A DNA stretch of 64,000 bases from Tahibacter sp042701255 (GCF_042701255.1 NZ_CP170554.1:124001-188000), one strand, 5' to 3'; positions 15,191 to 24,130 are shown, numbered from the stretch's first letter. Notes: generated by a model not told the origin, from the sequence alone. Made by a program: numbers and translations.

Positions 15191-17850
15191 GCGCCGTCGT
15201 TCTTGAGTAGCGCTTCCACGCGCCGCTGCAGCGGCGCGGGAAGTTCCGTTTCGGGCCACAGGCGCAGGAACGCCGTCAGCTTCAGCGCGACGACGTCGAC
15301 CTTGCCCTGACGCTGGGCGATCTCCGCTTCGCTGAGCACCGCGAGCGTGGACTCGGCGACGTTGAGCGCCTTGGCGATCTGCTCCGCGCCCTGTTCCGCA
15401 TAGGCGCGGCCGCGATGCTGCGACAGCCATTGCGCCTGCGTCGCGGCGGCATCCCAATTCCCCGCAGCGACCTGCGCATCGCGCAGACCGACGTGCAGCA
15501 GATACAGCTCCGAGCCGTCGGCGCGCGCGGTCAGCAGTTCCACCGCTTTCACCGCATCGTCGTCGCGCAGCGCCAGCTGCGCCTGCGCGAGCGCGGCCAT
15601 GTCGGCCACGTAGCGGTAGTTCTTGACGTCCTCGTCGGCGGCGACGGGACTCAGCAGTGCGCGCGACAGCACCGCATCGCCGTTGCGCGCGGCGAGATAC
15701 GCGGCGAAGAACGCGCCGAACAGCGCCTGTTCGCGATCGTCGGCAGCCGGATCGCGCAAGGTGGCGAGCTCGCTGCGGCCGTAGGTGTCGAGCTGACGCG
15801 ACAGCTCCGTGCCCGGCGTGGCGACGGCCTGCAGGGCGAGTTTGGCGCCGCGGTAGTTGCGCGCCGGCAGCGTACCGACCGCCTTGGCCGCGACCTCGGC
15901 TTCGTCGGCACGGCGCAGCGCTTCGCGCCAGCGGCCCTGATCGACGGCCAGCGCGATGCGCACGCGGTGCAGCAGCACGTCGTTGCTCGGAATGCCGCTG
16001 GGCCGCGCTTCGGATTCGGCCAGCGCAGCCTCGGCGTCGGCGAAACGGCGCTGGCTCGCGGCGGCGTCGACGAAATACCAGCCTATGCCCTGCCCGTTCA
16101 TTTCCTTGGCGCGCTGCAGGTGCGTCAGCGCCTGCTGCGGCTTCTCGCTGGCCAGGTACAGCGCGCCGAGCAGGTAGTGCGTATTGCCGCTGCGCGGGTA
16201 GTGCGGCGCGACGGCCTTCTCGGCGATGCCGATGGCTTCCTGGGCGCGGCCGTCGTAGACGTACATGAAGAACGCGAGATTGGCGAAGGCCGCGTAGTGG
16301 TCCGGATACATCTCGCCGAGCAGCGCCCATTTCTTCTGCATGTCGGCCGGCTTGCCGAAGCTCGCCGCGAGCGCGTCCATGTACAGCTGCTCGCGCACCG
16401 GCAGGCGTTCGCGCAGGCGCTGCGCCTGGGCGATGTCGGCGCGGCCGGCGGCGCGGTCGTCGGAACCCAGGCGCAGTGCGGCACGGCTCAGATAGGCCAG
16501 CGCGAATTCCGGATCGATGCGGATCGCCTGCCCGTACAGGTCCAGCGCCGTGTCGCCCTTGTTCTCGGTCGCCGCCTTGCGCGCGAGCGAATAGGCGCGC
16601 AGCGCATCGAGATTGTCGGTCGTGACCTTGGCCAGCGGCGGGCTGGCCGCGCCGACCAGCGCAAGCGACTCGCCGAGGCGGCCGCGCAGCTGGCGGTTGA
16701 TGCGGTCCACCGATACCAGCAGCGACTCCATGCCCTGCCCTTCGGCCGAATCGGTATACACCGTGGCCTGGCTGCGCGGGTCGATGATCTCGGCCGTCAC
16801 GCGCAGCTTGCCGCCGATCTCGGCGACGCTCGGCAGCACGAACGCGCGCGCGCCTTCGCGCACGGCGATCTCCGCGCCGATCGCGCGGTCGATGCGCGTC
16901 TGCGCCGGATCGCGACGCATGCGCTTGATGGTTTCGCGCACCTGCAGCTCGGGCACGATGTTGACGTAGCGCGACTGCTCCACGCTCAGGCGCAGCGCCG
17001 TGCGCAAGGTGTCGTCGAGCGAAGCCTGCCCGGTCAGGTTCTGCAGGTCGCCGAGCACGATCCAGTCGCGTTCGGCGAACGCGATCGCCGCCGGGGGCCG
17101 CAGCAGCAGCCAGATGCCGAGCACGATGGCCGCCGCGGCGATGCCGGCTTCGATGAACATGGTGCCGGGCCGGCGCCACCAGGGCACTTCGCGCCAGGCC
17201 TTGCCCGAATACGGCGGCAGACGCAGCGGCGCGATGCCGGCTTCGCCGACCTCGTAGACGACCAATGGCTCGGGCACGCCCTTGAAGCGATAGCGGCCGT
17301 GATTGATCCAGCGCGTGCGGTCGGCGTTGGCGCCGAGCTCACCGTGAGCGCGCTGGGCCAGACTCGCCGCGACGCCGGACACCAGGATCTGTCCCGGCAG
17401 CGCCAGCGAAGCCAGGCGCGCCGTCACCGGCTTGACCAGGCCTTCGACTTCCAGCGGCTTGGCGCCGTGGACCACGTCGCCGGGATCGTTCTGCCAGACC
17501 AGCACGTCGCCGACGTGGATGCCGACGCGGGCGCGCAGGGTTTCCTTTTCCTCGCCGCTCAGACGCAGCAGCTCGCGCTGATAGGCCAGCGCGAACGCGA
17601 TCGCATGGATGGGCCGTTCGAACAGGATCAGGAAGCCGTCGGTCTTGTCGATCTCCTGGCCCTGGTGGTGCAGCATCAGATCGCGCGCCATGCGGTCGTG
17701 GCGGCGCAGCAGCGCCGCGGCGCGCTGGTCGCCCAGGCGCTCGACCAGACTCGTGGAATCGACGAGATCGCAGAGCGCGAGCGTACGCAGCAGGGGAGCG
17801 CCCTGGCGCGAGGACGGTTGCGGTTCCGCGGACGATACCAAGGCATTCAT
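15169..17850 (-). CDS. peptide-modification-system class III nucleotide cyclase with TPRs
   Basis: 893 aa. Residues ~20-200 are a class III adenylate/guanylate cyclase domain with both metal aspartates (LCDLVDS, D28; KTDGFLILF, D71) and GIHVGDVL. One membrane helix (about 231-250) follows, then a FlgO/TolB-like domain (about 260-400; VLGDLQNLTG start, PSVAEIGGKLRVTAEIID), then TPR repeats to the end. It matches the family I recall as 'putative peptide modification system cyclase', found with SagB-like dehydrogenases and small modified peptides. Whether it makes cAMP or cGMP, or acts on the peptide, is unknown. GGAG precedes the ATG. Tail-to-tail overlap with the precursor gene. Confidence 0.87.
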   Translation of the reverse strand: MNALVSSAEPQPSSRQGAPLLRTLALCDLVDSTSLVERLGDQRAAALLRRHDRMARDLMLHHQGQEIDKTDGFLILFERPIHAIAFALAYQRELLRLSGEEKETLRARVGIHVGDVLVWQNDPGDVVHGAKPLEVEGLVKPVTARLASLALPGQILVSGVAASLAQRAHGELGANADRTRWINHGRYRFKGVPEPLVVYEVGEAGIAPLRLPPYSGKAWREVPWWRRPGTMFIEAGIAAAAIVLGIWLLLRPPAAIAFAERDWIVLGDLQNLTGQASLDDTLRTALRLSVEQSRYVNIVPELQVRETIKRMRRDPAQTRIDRAIGAEIAVREGARAFVLPSVAEIGGKLRVTAEIIDPRSQATVYTDSAEGQGMESLLVSVDRINRQLRGRLGESLALVGAASPPLAKVTTDNLDALRAYSLARKAATENKGDTALDLYGQAIRIDPEFALAYLSRAALRLGSDDRAAGRADIAQAQRLRERLPVREQLYMDALAASFGKPADMQKKWALLGEMYPDHYAAFANLAFFMYVYDGRAQEAIGIAEKAVAPHYPRSGNTHYLLGALYLASEKPQQALTHLQRAKEMNGQGIGWYFVDAAASQRRFADAEAALAESEARPSGIPSNDVLLHRVRIALAVDQGRWREALRRADEAEVAAKAVGTLPARNYRGAKLALQAVATPGTELSRQLDTYGRSELATLRDPAADDREQALFGAFFAAYLAARNGDAVLSRALLSPVAADEDVKNYRYVADMAALAQAQLALRDDDAVKAVELLTARADGSELYLLHVGLRDAQVAAGNWDAAATQAQWLSQHRGRAYAEQGAEQIAKALNVAESTLAVLSEAEIAQRQGKVDVVALKLTAFLRLWPETELPAPLQRRVEALLKNDGAHLTRKS

Positions 17851-18008
17851 GCCCGAGACTCCAGGACGGACGGCGACAGGCCCTTCCCCTTCGCATCAGC
17901 CAGAACCCGCCGGTCCCGGCCGAGACGCCGATCACAATGTTGAGGGCTAGCGCAAAAGTGTACGCTGCCAGCTCACCAATGCCCATGCGGCAGTCGAGTC
18001 GATGATGC

Positions 18009-18025
18009 GTGCTGCATTGCAGCAC
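18009..18025. promoter_or_regulatory. 17-nt palindrome between cyclase and diguanylate cyclase genes
   Basis: GTGCTGCA-T-TGCAGCAC is a perfect palindrome with a single central base. It lies between the diguanylate cyclase stop (18061) and the nucleotide cyclase start (17850), both on the minus strand, so it could be an operator for the latter or a transcript-end hairpin of the former. On the minus strand a TACACT -10-like hexamer lies near 17960. Confidence 0.4.
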
Positions 18026-18060
18026 GCCGTGTGCCTCAGACGGCGCCGCATCCCGGCGGT

Positions 18061-19098
18061 CTAGGCGATGACGCGGAAGTTGTCGCCGCCCTCGCCCTTG
18101 ACGAGGTAGAGGGCGCAGTCCGAATCGCTGTACCAGGCCGACCATTCGGACGTCTCGTGGCACAGGCTCGCGCCGATGCTGACGCTGACGAGCAGGTTCT
18201 CGGCCGGTGCGTGGAAGCGCAGCGCACGCACGCCGGCGGCGATCTGCGCGGCGCGGCTGCGCAGTTCCTCGGTGTCGTGCACCTGCACCAGCACGGCGAA
18301 TTCGTCGCCGCCGAGACGGCACGGCAGATCGGTCGCCGCGGCGGCCTGCTGCACCTCGCGCGCGACCGCGCGCAGCGCGATGTCGCCGGTCAGGTGGCCG
18401 TAGTGGTCGTTGATCTGCTTGAAATGGTCGATGTCGATCAGCAGCAGACCGAGACGCTGGCCCGGATCGCGCCGTCCGCGCAGTTCGTCGAGGTAGTGAT
18501 AGAGCCCGCGCCGGTTGCACAGGCCGGTCAGCTCGTCGGTGCGCACGAGGCGTTCGGCCGTGGACAGCTGGGTCTGCGTCTGGCGCAGCGAATCCAGGGT
18601 CACGAGCAGGTCTTCGTTGCGCCGCTTGAGGTTCTGGATCAGCTGCTGCTCGCTCGCGACGAGGTAGGAGAACGAGCGGCGCATGAACTGCGCGAGCAGC
18701 GGCGCCTGGGTCTGCAGCAGGGTTTCGAATTCCGCATGCTCGATGACGCGCAGCACGCTGGCCTCGGCCGCTACCGCATTGGCCACGCGCGCATGATTGC
18801 CGATGAACAGGGCGAGCTCGCCGAAGAATTCGCGCGGGCCGATCAGCTTGTCGGGCATGCCGTCGCCGAATTCGAGCTGGATGCTGCCGGCCTCGATCAC
18901 GAACATGGCCCGGCCGAGTTCGCCCTTGCGGAAGATGACTTCGCGCGAGACGAGCTCGCGACGCTGGCCGGCGCCGACGAACAGTGCGAGCTCCTCGTCC
19001 GACAGCTGACGCGGCAGAAACGCCGGCCGCGCCCGCGCGAATGCGCTGCCCGATGCGGCAGATTGCGCCAGCGAGGCTCCAGGACTGACCTTGACCAC
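18061..19098 (-). CDS. diguanylate cyclase with cyclic-nucleotide-binding sensor domain
   Basis: 345 aa from a GTG at 19098, chosen because GGGGGG lies 6 nt upstream; an ATG at 19137 is the alternative and lacks an RBS. Residues ~30-150 are a cNMP-binding domain with the phosphate cassette FGELALFIGNHARVA (Glu and Arg kept). A coiled coil follows (~150-190), then a GGDEF domain with an intact LGGDEF active site (~190-345). It should make c-di-GMP under control of cAMP or cGMP. The product-inhibition I-site RxxD is absent (AATD). Upstream neighbour, same strand, of the class III cyclase. Confidence 0.9.
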   Translation of the reverse strand: MVKVSPGASLAQSAASGSAFARARPAFLPRQLSDEELALFVGAGQRRELVSREVIFRKGELGRAMFVIEAGSIQLEFGDGMPDKLIGPREFFGELALFIGNHARVANAVAAEASVLRVIEHAEFETLLQTQAPLLAQFMRRSFSYLVASEQQLIQNLKRRNEDLLVTLDSLRQTQTQLSTAERLVRTDELTGLCNRRGLYHYLDELRGRRDPGQRLGLLLIDIDHFKQINDHYGHLTGDIALRAVAREVQQAAAATDLPCRLGGDEFAVLVQVHDTEELRSRAAQIAAGVRALRFHAPAENLLVSVSIGASLCHETSEWSAWYSDSDCALYLVKGEGGDNFRVIA

Positions 19099-19546
19099 GT
19101 AATCCCCCCCGGGAACGCTTGCCTGTCGGTCCGGCATGTTACCGCAGGCGTATGGTCGCGACAGGTGCCGGAGCTGCGGAACATGGCGGTTTGTTGCCGG
19201 ATCCGCGCCCGGGACGCCGGCGGAGGACGCGGGAGCGAGGTCCGGAATCGCGGATCCGGTGCCGGCAGATGCCCAGGCCGGCCAGGAACGGCCGGACAAA
19301 CGGCGCGGATCGAGGTTTCGGGCGGCATCCGGTTTTCGGGGCCGGAGCCGCCGTTTCGGCGTCGGATTCACAGCCGCAGCTTTCGGCCCGCGACCGTGGG
19401 CCGAAGACCCGCTGACCGAATCGGCCGCTGTTTCTTCCCCTCACCCGAGCCTCTGCAGCCGGTCGAGTGTCCGAGGCCTTAGAGCGTCGAGTTCCAAGTC
19501 CCCCGCTCACGCTCGATGCCTGCCGCGCGAGATTGGGGACTCGGCT
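19099..19546. other. 448-bp intergenic region
   Basis: This lies upstream of the diguanylate cyclase and downstream of the ABC-2 permease gene, both minus strand. It should contain the diguanylate cyclase promoter. Short complementary words AGTCCCC (about 19497) and GGGGACT (about 19535) could close a loop after the permease gene. No coding sequence supported. Confidence 0.35.
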
Positions 19547-20323
19547 TCAGGCGCGCAATCCGACGCCGCGACGCAGCAGGTACAGGCCGAAACCCGCGAG
19601 CACCGCCGCCGTGCCCAGCATCACCGCATAGGCCGCATAGAGATTCACGTCGCTGACGCCGAGCAGGCCGTAGCGGAACGCATTGACCATGTAGACGATG
19701 GGATTGGCCAGCGAGATCGTGTGCCAGGGTTCGGCCAGATGGCTGACCGGATAGAACACGCCGCCGAGGTAGGTCAGCGGGGTCAGGATGAAGGTCGGCA
19801 CGATGGCGATGTCGTCGAACTTCTTCGCGTAGACCGCGTTGACGAAGCCGGCCAGCGCGAACACGACGGCGGTCAGCAGGAAGGTCGACAAGGTCACGAA
19901 CACGTGATGCATGCGGATGTGCGTGAAGAACATCGCCACGCCGAGCACGATCGCGCCGACCATCAGGCCGCGCACGACGGCGCCGGTCACGTAGCCGGTC
20001 AGGATGACCCAGCTCGGCATCGGCGAGACCAGCATTTCCTCGACGTAGCGGCCGAACTTCGAGCCGAAGAACGAGCTGGAAATGTTGCCGTAGGCGTTCT
20101 GGATCACCGCCATCATGATCAGGCCCGGCACGATGAAGTCGATGTACTGCACGCCAGGCTGCATCTCGCCGATGCGGCCGCCGATCAGGTTGCCGAAGAT
20201 GAAGAAGTACAGGGTCATCGTGATCGCCGGCGGCAGCAGGGTCTGGCCCCAGATGCGCAGGATGCGCGCGATCTCGCGACGGACGATGGTGCCGAGGGCA
20301 ACGAGGTTGGCTTGGGTCTGCAT
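19547..20323 (-). CDS. yadH: ABC-2 type transporter permease, YadH family
   Basis: 258 aa with six predicted membrane helices and the ABC-2 fold. Conserved segments include RREIARILRIWGQTLLPP, YFFIFGNLIGGRIG, SSSFFGSKFGRYVEE and PLTYLGGVFYPVS, close to E. coli YadH. The YadGH pair is an inner-membrane ABC exporter of unproven substrate. The gene lies 63 nt downstream of its ATPase and is surely cotranscribed. Confidence 0.92.
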   Translation of the reverse strand: MQTQANLVALGTIVRREIARILRIWGQTLLPPAITMTLYFFIFGNLIGGRIGEMQPGVQYIDFIVPGLIMMAVIQNAYGNISSSFFGSKFGRYVEEMLVSPMPSWVILTGYVTGAVVRGLMVGAIVLGVAMFFTHIRMHHVFVTLSTFLLTAVVFALAGFVNAVYAKKFDDIAIVPTFILTPLTYLGGVFYPVSHLAEPWHTISLANPIVYMVNAFRYGLLGVSDVNLYAAYAVMLGTAAVLAGFGLYLLRRGVGLRA

Positions 20324-20386
20324 GGGAATCGTCAGGATCGGAATGGGTGACCCGCCGGCGCGGTTGGCCGCGCGGCGGGTGCGCGG

Positions 20387-21322
20387 TCAGGCGGCCTTGC
20401 CGTGGTTGCCTTCGACGAGGCGCACGAACAGCTCCTCGAGACGGTTGGCCTTGTTGCGCATCGAGGTGACGGTGACGCCGCGCGCGCTCAGGGCGGCGAA
20501 CAGCGAATTCAGATCGTGCGTGCGCGACATTTCGGCTTCCAGGGTATGCGCGTCGACCGGAGTCAGGCGCACGCCGTCGACCTGCGGCAGCTCCGCCGGC
20601 ATCGCGGCGACGTCGAGCACGAAGGTCTCCACGTCGAGCTTGGCCAGCAGGCGCTTCATCGAGGTGTTCTCGATGATGCTGCCCTTGTCGATGATCGCGA
20701 TGTTGCGGCAGAGCTGCTCGGCTTCCTCGAGGTAGTGCGTGGTCAGGATCACCGTCGTGCCGGCACGGTTGATCTCGCTGACGAACTTCCACATCGAGCG
20801 GCGGATTTCGATGTCGACGCCGGCCGTGGGCTCGTCGAGGATCAGCAGGCGCGGCTCGTTCATCATCGCGCGGGCGATCATCAGGCGCCGCTTCATGCCG
20901 CCGGACAGGGTGCGCGAGGCGACCTCCTTCTTCTCCCAGAGGCTGAGCTGGCGCAGGTAGGTCTCGGCACGCTCGCAGGCGACTCGCCGCGGAATGCCGT
21001 AGAAGCCGGCCTGGTTCACGCAGATGTCGAACGGCGTCTCGAACTGGTTGAAGTTCAGCTCCTGCGGCACCAGGCCGATCAGCTGCATCGCGCCGCCGCG
21101 GTCGCGGTGGATGGAGCGGCCGAACACTTCGGCCTCGCCGCCGCTGGCATTGACCAGCGAGGAAAGAATGCCGATCAGGGTGGACTTGCCGGCCCCGTTG
21201 GGCCCGAGCAGGGCGAAGAAATCGCCGGGTTCCACGCGCAGCGAGACGCCTTTGAGCGCCTGGACGCCGTTCGCGTATGTCTTGGTCAGATTGCGGACGT
21301 CCAGGGCCGGAGGCGCGCTCAT
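20387..21322 (-). CDS. yadG: ABC-2 type transporter ATP-binding protein, YadG family
   Basis: 311 aa. Walker A GPNGAGKSTL, signature LSGGMKRRLMIARAM, Walker B LLILDEPTAGVD and the switch His in TTHYLEEAE are intact. A ~90-residue C-terminal extension (ETFVLDVAAMPAELPQVDGV onward) is typical of YadG. Start at 21322 (MSAPPALDVRNLTK); open sequence further upstream overlaps the divergent reductase and is not coding on this strand. Partner of the YadH permease. Confidence 0.93.
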   Translation of the reverse strand: MSAPPALDVRNLTKTYANGVQALKGVSLRVEPGDFFALLGPNGAGKSTLIGILSSLVNASGGEAEVFGRSIHRDRGGAMQLIGLVPQELNFNQFETPFDICVNQAGFYGIPRRVACERAETYLRQLSLWEKKEVASRTLSGGMKRRLMIARAMMNEPRLLILDEPTAGVDIEIRRSMWKFVSEINRAGTTVILTTHYLEEAEQLCRNIAIIDKGSIIENTSMKRLLAKLDVETFVLDVAAMPAELPQVDGVRLTPVDAHTLEAEMSRTHDLNSLFAALSARGVTVTSMRNKANRLEELFVRLVEGNHGKAA

Positions 21323-21388
21323 AAGCTGCAGGGTCGGGGAGGGGCGGGTAGTATACGGCCCCCTTTGCCGTCCAATTGGTTCCGTCCC

Positions 21389-22138
21389 GTGGCCGAACAG
21401 TTTCCGTTGCGCCTGGTCTCCAGCTACATGCTCGCACCGACCGTGCGCCATCTCGTGTTCGAACGCGGCGACGGCCAGCCCTTCGTTTTCGCGCCGGGCC
21501 AGTTCATCCAGGTCCATTTCCACTACGCCGACGGCAAGCCGACCAAGCGCAGCTATTCGGTCGCGACGGTGGGCAACGGCGACGCGGCTCCGGCCGAACG
21601 CATCGAGATCGCCGTGTCCTACGTCGAAGGCGGCGCGGCGACGACCCTGCTGGCGAACCTGCACCCCGGCGAGACGATCAATGCGAGCGGTCCTTACGGC
21701 CGCTTCTGCCTGTTCGACACCGACACCAACCGGCGCTATCTGCTCGTCGGCACCGGCACCGGCATCACGCCGTACCGCGCCATGCTGCCGCAGCTGCGCC
21801 GCCTGATCGCCGAGCGCGGCTGCGAAGTCCATCTGGTGTTCGGCGCACGCAACGAAGGCGAGCTGCTCTACGACGCCGACTTCAGCGCGTTCGAGCGCGA
21901 AGTGCCGGGCTTCCGCTACCACGCCTGCCTGTCGCGCGCCGCGCGCGCGCAGCCGCGCGAGCGCGATCGCAGCGGCCACGTGCAGGTTGCGCTGGAAGCG
22001 TTGCAGCCGGCCGCCGACGGCGACATCGCCTATCTCTGCGGCAATCCGAACATGGTCGACGAGGCGTTCGCGCTGCTCAAGAACGCCGGCCTGCCGGTGC
22101 CGCACATCCGGCGCGAGAAATACGTCTCGTCCAAATGA
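21389..22138 (+). CDS. fpr: ferredoxin/flavodoxin-NADP+ reductase
   Basis: 249 aa from GTG 21389. The FAD domain has the RSYSVA motif (about residues 52-57) and the GPYGRFCLF loop; the NADP domain has VGTGTGITPYRAML (about 114-127) and the C-terminal CGNPNMVDE. It exchanges electrons between NADPH and ferredoxin or flavodoxin and supports Fe-S and oxidative-stress metabolism. Divergent from yadG with 66 bp between starts. No SoxR/SoxS-type site recognised. Confidence 0.9.
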   Translation: MAEQFPLRLVSSYMLAPTVRHLVFERGDGQPFVFAPGQFIQVHFHYADGKPTKRSYSVATVGNGDAAPAERIEIAVSYVEGGAATTLLANLHPGETINASGPYGRFCLFDTDTNRRYLLVGTGTGITPYRAMLPQLRRLIAERGCEVHLVFGARNEGELLYDADFSAFEREVPGFRYHACLSRAARAQPRERDRSGHVQVALEALQPAADGDIAYLCGNPNMVDEAFALLKNAGLPVPHIRREKYVSSK

Positions 22139-22151
22139 GCGCTCGGCGCGC

Positions 22152-22697
22152 TCAGCCGAGCATGCGCCGCAGCGTGTTGTCGCGGAAATACAGGTGGTGC
22201 GCCAGCGCGGCCGCCGCGTGCAGGCCGATCACGACGTAGAACGCCTTGCCCAGGGCGACGTGCAGGTCCTCGGTCCATTCGTGCAGACCGCGATCCAGGC
22301 CGATGAAATTCGGCAGGGTGAAGCCGAGCAGCGGAATCGTCACGGCGCGGTCGCCGCTCTGCGCGGTCAGCAGGCCGAGCAGCGGCTGCACGATCAGGAA
22401 CAGATACAGCAGTACATGCGCCGTGCGCGCGGCCAGATGCACGAGGCGGCCCGGCGGCGGAATGATCGCCGGCAGCGGCTGGACCAGGCGTGCGCCGACG
22501 CGCGGCAGCACCAGCGCCCAGATCAGCAGACCCAGCGCCATGTGCCACTGCATGACCGCCATGCGCGCGGGCCGGTCCGGCGCGAAACCGCGCAGCTCGG
22601 CCGTCGCATAGACGGCGATCATCAGCAGCAAGGTACCCCAGTGCAGCGCGCGCACGAGGCGGGAATAGTGCGTGGCCGGTGATGCGATGGCGTTCAT
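22152..22697 (-). CDS. cytochrome b561 family protein
   Basis: 181 aa, four membrane helices with the heme-ligand histidines of bacterial b561: H19 in RALHWGTLLL, H52 in MQWHMALG, and a His cluster in the last two helices (LHEWTEDLHVALGK, VIGLHAAAALAHH). These inner-membrane di-heme proteins move electrons between the quinone pool and other acceptors, including superoxide in E. coli CybB. The start overlaps the stop of the glycosylase gene (ATGA at 22694-22697). Third gene of a three-gene operon. Confidence 0.9.
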   Translation of the reverse strand: MNAIASPATHYSRLVRALHWGTLLLMIAVYATAELRGFAPDRPARMAVMQWHMALGLLIWALVLPRVGARLVQPLPAIIPPPGRLVHLAARTAHVLLYLFLIVQPLLGLLTAQSGDRAVTIPLLGFTLPNFIGLDRGLHEWTEDLHVALGKAFYVVIGLHAAAALAHHLYFRDNTLRRMLG

Positions 22698-23275
22698 TTC
22701 TCGGATTTCTCGCGGCAGAAACAGTCGAGCAGATGGTCGTTGACCATGCCGGTGGCTTGCAGGAAGGCGTAGCAGATCGTCGTGCCGACGAAGGTGAAGC
22801 CCAGCTTGCGCAAGGCTTTGCTCAGGCTGTCCGACAGCGGCGTGCTGGCCGGGATGTCGCCGCGGCCGCGCGGCCGGTTGTCGAGCGGCCGGCCGTCGAC
22901 GAAGGACCACAGATAGGCGTCGAGACTGCCGTGCTGCTTCTGCACGGCCTGCGCCGCGAGCGCGTTGCGCCGCACCGCATAGACCTTGAGACGGTTGCGC
23001 ACGATGCCCGGATCGGTCAGCGCCTGTTCGAGTTCGGCGTCGGTCAGCGAGGCGCAGCGCGCGATGTCGAAGCGATGGAAGATGCGGCGATAGTGCTCGC
23101 GCTTTTCGAGCACGGTGCGCCAGGACAGGCCGGCCTGCGCGCCTTCGAGGCAGAGAAATTCGAACAGCGCCTGATCGCCGTGCAGCGGGCGGCCCCACTC
23201 GGCGTCGTGGTAGGCGCGCTCGCTGTCGCTGGATTCGGCCCAGAAGCAGCGCTTGAGCGCTGCTGCCTTGCTCAC
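22694..23275 (-). CDS. tag: DNA-3-methyladenine glycosylase I
   Basis: 193 aa. It aligns by eye with E. coli Tag throughout: KRCFWAESSDSERAYHDAEW (zinc Cys and His, AYHDxEWG), LFEFLCLEGAQAGLSWRTVL with the base-pocket Trp, and the C-terminal FVGTTICYAFLQATGMVNDH zinc region. It removes 3-methyladenine from alkylated DNA. Start is GTG at 23275, overlapping the preceding gene's stop (GTGA). Operon order: SnoaL-like gene, tag, cytochrome b561. Confidence 0.95.
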   Translation of the reverse strand: MSKAAALKRCFWAESSDSERAYHDAEWGRPLHGDQALFEFLCLEGAQAGLSWRTVLEKREHYRRIFHRFDIARCASLTDAELEQALTDPGIVRNRLKVYAVRRNALAAQAVQKQHGSLDAYLWSFVDGRPLDNRPRGRGDIPASTPLSDSLSKALRKLGFTFVGTTICYAFLQATGMVNDHLLDCFCREKSEK

Positions 23276-23700
23276 GCGCGCACCTGTGCGAGCCAATCCT
23301 CGAGGTTGTAGAAGTTGGTCACGCGCGCGATCTGGCCGTCGACGATCTCGAAGAACGCACCGCCCGGCAGCACGTAGCGCTGACCGCGCGCCGGCGGCAG
23401 GCCCTCGTCGCCGACGAGGTATTCGCCGTGGACGACGTATTCGGCCGCCGCGCGCGAGCCGTCGGCGTTGGCCATGACGACGATGTCGCGCAGTTGTTCG
23501 CGGTAGCAGCGGTGCATGCGCGCGAGGAATTCGCGGAACGCTTCGCGGCCGGTTTCGCGGCCGCCCTGATTGATGTCGTGCCGCACGTCCACGGCCAGGC
23601 AGGCCAGCATGCCTTCCCAGTCGGCGCGATTGAACGCCGTGTAGTAGCGCAGCAGCAGCTCGGTCGCGCGATCCATTGCGCGCACGCCGTCGATGATCAT
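23272..23700 (-). CDS. SnoaL/NTF2-like isomerase-fold protein
   Basis: 142 aa with the ketosteroid-isomerase-related pattern: RYYTAFNRADWEGMLACLAVDVRHDINQGGRETGREAFREFL, then GGAFFEIVDGQIARVTNFYNLEDWL. These alpha+beta barrels bind small hydrophobic ligands; enzymatic function cannot be predicted. The ATG at 23700 has GGAG upstream, and longer open extensions lack similarity. First gene of the operon with tag and cytochrome b561. Confidence 0.85.
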   Translation of the reverse strand: MIIDGVRAMDRATELLLRYYTAFNRADWEGMLACLAVDVRHDINQGGRETGREAFREFLARMHRCYREQLRDIVVMANADGSRAAAEYVVHGEYLVGDEGLPPARGQRYVLPGGAFFEIVDGQIARVTNFYNLEDWLAQVRA

Positions 23701-24130
23701 GGGGGACTCCGCCGGCGCGGACGCCGGGATGGTGCGGGGGAGCCCCAAGCATAGCCGCCGCGCGCAGCGCTTGCAGCAGCAGGAAAGCGCGGCGTTCGCG
23801 TTCGCGCGCGAATCCGGACGCAGACTTCGCACGACGTCGCCGCAGCGCAGCGGTCGATCGGCAAAAGCCCGCCGCGCCGTCTTTCGCGTGCTGCGGCATC
23901 ACGCCGCAAGGCGCCGGCCGGATGCCTGCGGCGCGAGCGGCGCACAGTGCGCGCGGATCGCGACGAACGGAGCTTCGGATGCGCCGGATCGCGTTGCCGT
24001 TCGTGCGACTCCCGCGAAGCGCCGCAGCGCGGACTTACGACGAAAGTCGCAGCCGCAATCCGGCCGCCGTTCGCCGGATGCCCTCGGCGCGCTCCCGTAT
24101 CATCCGCGGTTTCCGTCGTGTGGCTGCTGC
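23701..24130. other. 430-bp divergent intergenic region
   Basis: This lies between the SnoaL-like gene (minus) and the DMT transporter (plus). It should hold both promoters. I see no gene, repeat or clear operator in it. Confidence 0.4.

Noticed and set aside
19099..19371. N-terminal extension of the diguanylate cyclase to 19371
   Set aside because: The extra ~90 residues are Arg/Pro/Ser-rich without domain features or an RBS. A GGGGGG motif precedes the GTG at 19098.
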